This document shows, piece after piece, positions 6,214 to 9,403 of a stretch of DNA of 9,403 nt. The stretch spans positions 1-9,403 of the forward strand of contig JAJYIL010000085.1 of NCBI GenBank assembly GCA_021790055.1, given 5' to 3'. The notes under the pieces were generated by a model that saw only the letters and a list, made by a program, of their open reading frames with translations, made no database searches and had not been told where the DNA came from. Positions within the stretch are counted from its first letter, which is position 1, and the number at the start of each line of letters is the position of its first letter. This stretch comes from Bacteroidota bacterium. GTDB taxonomy: Bacteria > Bacteroidota > Ignavibacteria > Ignavibacteriales > Ignavibacteriaceae. Both the position numbers and the translations under genes were made by a program.

Positions 6214-6705
6214 TTAACTAAGATAATTTAATACATCCGCCTTCGTAAATTCGGGTAAATCGCTTTCAAATTCAACAACCTCGTTTGCATCCCTCATCTT
6301 TCTTTTGCAGGGCAAATAATTGTGAACGCCTGCTACGGCAAACCGGATATCCTGGAAGTAATCGTTTCTATCAAATATCGCAAAGCAAACCAGGAGCGGA
6401 TAGTGAAGTTTGTCCTTCCACTTTTCATAAGAAGAGACCGCGTGTTTGTCTATCAGCCAAACCGGTCGACGCTTGCCGTTCCAGTTAATGAAAGCTTTTT
6501 TATCTTTATATTCAACCACAATATCGGGGCGCTCTTTCTTGCCCTCCCAGAATTTTCTGTAATTTTTATTTTCGCTGAAAGGTGAGAACTTAAATCCCCA
6601 CTGGATTAATAAATCCTTACCACATGTTTCAGCCAAATCGTGAAGCTTAATGTTGTTGTACAATGCTGATGAGGTCTTAGCTGAATTCGAAATTGTCTCG
6701 CTCAT
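6214..6705 (-). CDS. Hypothetical protein resembling a PD-(D/E)XK nuclease fold, active site apparently incomplete
   Basis: This 163-residue, probably cytoplasmic protein is not one I can name. Its pattern resembles small PD-(D/E)XK nuclease-fold proteins: an N-terminal helix with Glu26 and Gly29 (LAETCGKDLLIQWGFK), then Pro60-Asp61 (ERPDIVVEYKDKKAF), then a strand ending in GKRRPVWLID (77-86), a helix with SSYEKW, and a strand LLVCFAIFD. In active enzymes the second strand usually carries (D/E)-X-K just before such a GK; here the residues are Asn74-Trp75-Asn76, so the acid is missing or shifted. The fold assignment is my inference from the pattern. The gene begins inside the end of glgA (4-base overlap) with a good GAGAGG ribosome binding site. 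A link to glycogen metabolism is not shown by the sequence. Confidence 0.65.
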   Translation of the reverse strand: MSETISNSAKTSSALYNNIKLHDLAETCGKDLLIQWGFKFSPFSENKNYRKFWEGKKERPDIVVEYKDKKAFINWNGKRRPVWLIDKHAVSSYEKWKDKLHYPLLVCFAIFDRNDYFQDIRFAVAGVHNYLPCKRKMRDANEVVEFESDLPEFTKADVLNYLS

Positions 6706-8174
6706 TTGGCGCCTCTCTTTCTTATTGCCATGTTATAAAGATTGATATATTTTTTTGCCGAAGTATCCCATGAAAAGTCTTCGTTCATTCCGTTTAATTG
6801 AATTTTTTTCCATGTCTCTTTGTCTTGGAATATTTCCACGGCATTTCTTGTGGCGTTAAACAGGTCTTCGGGTGAATAGTTGGAAAAAGAAAATCCATTA
6901 CCGGTGTAGTAGCCGGCTTTAGATAGTGCGATCCAATCCTTTACCGTATCCGCAAGCCCGCCGGTTTTTCTTACAACCGGTACTGTGCCGTATTTAAGAC
7001 TGTAAATTTGATTAAGCCCGCACGGTTCATAGAGCGACGGCATTAAGAAAATATCGGCGCCGGCTTCCAAGATATGTGAAAGCTCATTGTTGAAGCCGAC
7101 GTACACGGCAACTTTTTCCGGAAATTTCCGGTGAAGGTTCATGAACATCTCTTCAAACTTTTCTTCGCCGCTTCCAAGAATTATCCATTGAGCATCTAAC
7201 TTCTCAAGGCTCTTAGATGCCTGCTCAAACAAATCAAATCCTTTTTGGCTTACCATCCTTGAAACAATTCCGATCAACGGGACATCTTTATTGAAATTTA
7301 ATCCAAATTGTTTTAAAAGAAATTTCTTGTTTTTTTCTTTACCTGAAAGATCATTTGCAGAATAATGGTGATGAAGAAATCTATCGGTTTTAGGATTCCA
7401 TTCAGAATAATCTATCCCGTTCAGGATTCCGAATAGATCATCTTTTCTTTGTTGAAGTATGTCTTCCATGCCGGCGCCGAACTCTGCCGTCAAGATTTCC
7501 TTTGCATAAGTTTCACTTACGGTGTTGATTATTTCAGAGTACATTATGCCTGCTTTCATAAAGGAAAAATCACCATGGTACTCAATCGAACTGTGGGGGT
7601 AAAATAAGTCTTCGCGGATATCAGCCTTCTTTGTTGATAACCTTGAAAATCTTCCCTGGTATCCAATGTTATGTATTGTGAATAATGTCGATGTTGTATC
7701 GAACAGCTTGTCCCAAGCATAATTTTCTTTTAAGTAAAGAGGGATTAGCGCGGACTGCCAGTCGTTGCAATGAATAACATCAGGCGACCACTTTAATCTT
7801 TGGAGAGTTTCTATTACGCTCCGGTTAAATAGTATGAATCTTTCATCCTCATCAAAGCCATCAGTATAGATTTGATCGCGATGAAAGTAATGAGGACAAT
7901 CTATAAAATAAGCTTCTATTGACGTGCCGGGAAAGATAGATTGATAAACATGAGCTGAGCGGGTATGCTTCGCTATCTTTACGGGTATTTCGCCTATCTT
8001 CCAATTGTAATGAAGATTAAACTCATTCTCATTTATTGAATAATATTTCGGTATAAATAGCTTTACTTCGCAGCAAAGCCTTTCAAGCGCTTTGGGAAGC
8101 GAGCCTGCAACATCTGCCAGACCGCCGGTTTTAGCATATGGAACGGCTTCCGAGCTTACAAATGCAATCTTCAT
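6702..8174 (-). CDS. glgA: Glycogen synthase (ADP-glucose type, GT5)
   Basis: GlgA transfers glucose from ADP-glucose to the non-reducing end of an alpha-1,4-glucan, building glycogen in the cytoplasm. The 490 residues match the family length (about 480). Two Rossmann-like GT-B domains are visible: the N-terminal one with KIAFVSSEAVPYAKTGGLADV (nucleotide-sugar Lys15 in KTGGL), HCNDWQS (Asp138) and HNIGYQG (His168); the C-terminal one with GIVSRMVSQKG and EPCGLNQIYSLKYGT (Glu383), followed by a second KTGGLAD at 403-409. NGIDYSEWNP links the halves. All expected catalytic motifs are present. The start ATG at 8174 has only a weak AAAAGA-like site. It lies 34 bases after the DUF3078 gene and overlaps the next gene by 4 bases. 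No glgB, glgC or glgP is in the window. Confidence 0.96.
   Translation of the reverse strand: MKIAFVSSEAVPYAKTGGLADVAGSLPKALERLCCEVKLFIPKYYSINENEFNLHYNWKIGEIPVKIAKHTRSAHVYQSIFPGTSIEAYFIDCPHYFHRDQIYTDGFDEDERFILFNRSVIETLQRLKWSPDVIHCNDWQSALIPLYLKENYAWDKLFDTTSTLFTIHNIGYQGRFSRLSTKKADIREDLFYPHSSIEYHGDFSFMKAGIMYSEIINTVSETYAKEILTAEFGAGMEDILQQRKDDLFGILNGIDYSEWNPKTDRFLHHHYSANDLSGKEKNKKFLLKQFGLNFNKDVPLIGIVSRMVSQKGFDLFEQASKSLEKLDAQWIILGSGEEKFEEMFMNLHRKFPEKVAVYVGFNNELSHILEAGADIFLMPSLYEPCGLNQIYSLKYGTVPVVRKTGGLADTVKDWIALSKAGYYTGNGFSFSNYSPEDLFNATRNAVEIFQDKETWKKIQLNGMNEDFSWDTSAKKYINLYNMAIRKRGAK
6712..6717 (-). promoter_or_regulatory. Ribosome binding site within the end of glgA
   Basis: On the reverse strand GAGAGG lies 6 bases before the ATG at 6705. 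It supports the overlapping start of the gene downstream of glgA and makes that short gene credible. Confidence 0.6.
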
Positions 8175-8208
8175 GATATATAAAAAATCTTTTATTCAAT
8201 ATATGAAA

Positions 8209-9051
8209 TTAAAGTATCGCATACACAATGCCAAGCTGTAGCGCCTGCTTCATTTGAACGGTTGGCGACTGATCTTTCTGGTAAATCAAAAGGAAACCCA
8301 GGTTAACGTTAATCAAGCTATTTACCTTTGCTACCAGGGCATTATCCCATCTAACATCCCAAACATCAAGATGCTCAAAACCGGAGAAGAGCGTGAGGCT
8401 GCTCGTAAATAAAAGATTATTTAGAACTTCAAGCTTTCCCTGTGTAACTGATTGGAGACCGGTTTCCAATTTGAATGCTTCAACTTTTGTTGTTGATGGA
8501 TTATCCGAATACTGTCGAAACCGGTTTGTAAAAGTTTCCTGAACCGCGATGCCAAGCCTGGTATTAAAGTCTGTCAGCTTATCATACGTAAATCCCAGGC
8601 TTTGTGTAACATATCCCGGATCGAAGAAGTTTGCGATTTCTGTTGCGGCATTACCGGAGTAAGAGTAACCCGGCGCTATTGTAGTGCGGATAGTATTGCC
8701 TATGAATGGATCCACAGCCCATCCAAGCGATCTTGATAAAACTGTTTCCATGTAAAAATCATTGTCATTAGTCTTAAAGCTTCCTCCGCCGAGCTTCGTT
8801 CTTCCATATGCCACCTTAAGGCTGTTCTTAAAAGTCCATATTGAAGAAATATATTTTGCGCCAAGGTCGGCGGTAAATGTCCATGTTAAAGAGTTCTCGC
8901 CGCCTTGTGTCCAGTTGCTTAATGCAAGCTGGCTGACGTTTAATCCCGTTATCGCAGTAGGTATCCAAACGTTGATTGAATCTTTTTGTGCAAAGACTAG
9001 GCATGCATTTACAGAAAAGGCTGCAACTATTAGAAGAAATTTATTTTTCAT
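8209..9051 (-). CDS. DUF3078 family outer-membrane protein
   Basis: This 280-residue exported protein fits DUF3078, a family of unknown function largely confined to Bacteroidota and relatives. A signal peptide occupies residues 1-21 (cut at VFA|Q). The mature start carries the family hallmarks: GLNVSQLALSNWTQGGENS (36-54, with NW..GG), the IWTFKNSLKVAYGRTKLG stretch, and KTNDNDFYMET (93-103). The rest alternates polar and hydrophobic residues with many aromatics, as in beta-barrels. No enzyme motif is visible, and the C-terminus ends in YAIL, not in an aromatic. The ATG at 9051 has an AAGGA site 7 bases upstream. It is the first reverse-strand gene, 43 bases from the divergent hydrolase, and may be co-transcribed with glgA. 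Confidence 0.88.
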   Translation of the reverse strand: MKNKFLLIVAAFSVNACLVFAQKDSINVWIPTAITGLNVSQLALSNWTQGGENSLTWTFTADLGAKYISSIWTFKNSLKVAYGRTKLGGGSFKTNDNDFYMETVLSRSLGWAVDPFIGNTIRTTIAPGYSYSGNAATEIANFFDPGYVTQSLGFTYDKLTDFNTRLGIAVQETFTNRFRQYSDNPSTTKVEAFKLETGLQSVTQGKLEVLNNLLFTSSLTLFSGFEHLDVWDVRWDNALVAKVNSLINVNLGFLLIYQKDQSPTVQMKQALQLGIVYAIL

Positions 9052-9094
9052 TATATAATCCTTAATTTTATTTTTGGAATAAATCTATATTATA
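9052..9094. promoter_or_regulatory. Compact divergent promoter region
   Basis: Only 43 bases separate the start codons of the DUF3078 gene (reverse) and the hydrolase (forward). Forward, TATTTTTG at 9069-9076 fits TAnnTTTG but no upstream TTTG partner is evident. Reverse, TATAAT (9089-9094) has TTGTGT 16 bases upstream, inside the hydrolase gene. Both readings are weak in such AT-rich sequence; that promoters lie here or extend into the genes follows mainly from the gene layout. Confidence 0.3.
9059..9063 (-). promoter_or_regulatory. Ribosome binding site of the DUF3078 gene
   Basis: AAGGA on the reverse strand lies 7 bases before the ATG at 9051 and supports this start, which also begins a clean signal peptide. 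Confidence 0.65.
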
Positions 9095-9403
9095 ATGACG
9101 ACTATAAATTACACAATAAAAGGACTATCGGTATATAGTCACGGTAGCTCTAAGAGCTTGCCGGTAATGTTTGTACATGGCTTTCCTTATGATAGTCATA
9201 TGTGGGAAAACCAGGTAAAGGAGTTACAAAATTCTTATTTCTGCATTACGTATGATTGCCGCGGGCTCGGTAGTTCGCCGGCAGGCAACGGTCAGTTTAC
9301 AATGGAATCTTTTATAGACGATTTAAAATATATAATAGATGAATTAAAAATCAATAAGCCGGTACTTTGCGGGCTTTCGATGGGCGGGTACATAGCATTG
9401 AGA
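9095..9403 (+). CDS. Alpha/beta-fold hydrolase, N-terminal part
   Basis: The first 103 residues of an alpha/beta hydrolase; the gene continues past the right edge. The oxyanion-hole motif VHGFPYDSHMW (27-37), the DCRGLGSS turn (54-61) and the nucleophile elbow GLSMGG (93-98, Ser95) are all present. The catalytic Asp/Glu and His must lie beyond the window. These features place it among the small cytoplasmic esterase/haloperoxidase/3-oxoadipate-enol-lactonase-like proteins, but the substrate cannot be told from this half. No signal peptide is seen. The ATG at 9095 lacks a good Shine-Dalgarno sequence (nearest is GGA, about 15 bases upstream). The gene is divergent from the DUF3078-glgA cluster. 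Confidence 0.88.
   Translation, partial: MTTINYTIKGLSVYSHGSSKSLPVMFVHGFPYDSHMWENQVKELQNSYFCITYDCRGLGSSPAGNGQFTMESFIDDLKYIIDELKINKPVLCGLSMGGYIALR

Noticed and set aside
6954..8127. Repeated sequence encoding KTGGLAD at both ends of glgA
   Set aside because: Both copies are known conserved motifs of GT5 glycogen synthases, not a recent DNA repeat.
8995..9006. Possible lipoprotein cysteine (Cys17) in the DUF3078 signal peptide
   Set aside because: The residues before it (V-N-A) do not fit a lipobox because of Asn at -2, and a standard signal peptidase site VFA|Q follows.
8762..9058. Forward open frame of 98 codons opposite the DUF3078 gene
   Set aside because: It is antisense to a well-supported exported protein and shows no family signature.
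1..9403. Search for CRISPR arrays, insertion sequences, tRNA or rRNA genes, and phage or defence islands
   Set aside because: No direct repeat array, transposase, cloverleaf or rRNA sequence was recognised; the gene content is mostly housekeeping and envelope proteins.

Overview
The window looks like a chromosomal segment next to the replication origin of an AT-rich Gram-negative bacterium of the Bacteroidota/Chlorobi/Ignavibacteria group. The placement rests on four things: a DUF3078 outer-membrane protein, a patatin fused to POTRA domains and an Omp85-type barrel, a long YidC with a large periplasmic domain, and a promoter-like TTG-N20-TAnnTTTG element ahead of rpmH. Ignavibacteria or a relative is my best guess, but it is an inference from protein style and not from a marker gene.

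Left edge (1-258): non-coding DNA with one perfect DnaA box and two one-mismatch boxes within about 40 bases, beside AT-rich tracts. This is probably the edge of oriC. Positions 259-5664 form a forward cluster: rpmH (ribosomal protein L34), rnpA (RNase P protein), yidD and yidC, the classic origin-proximal set, with a 4-base overlap or gaps of 5-10 bases. It continues 25 bases later into a 905-residue secreted patatin-POTRA-barrel protein. The cluster joins ribosome and tRNA maturation to membrane-protein insertion, then adds an outer-membrane protein of the type Vd (PlpD-like) kind.

Positions 5667-9051 form a convergent reverse-strand cluster, read right to left: a DUF3078 barrel protein, glycogen synthase glgA, a small protein resembling a PD-(D/E)XK nuclease fold, and a small TPR-like helical protein. 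GlgA and the next gene overlap by 4 bases, and the last two genes are 1 base apart, so these three are probably co-translated. At the right edge a divergent alpha/beta hydrolase begins and runs out of the window.

Most of the window is conserved housekeeping sequence and I see no clear new multi-gene system. The points most worth a second look are the patatin protein with apparently three POTRA-like domains and an altered loop-6 motif, the nuclease-like protein that seems to lack a catalytic acid, a strong hairpin just inside the patatin gene, and the origin-like left edge.
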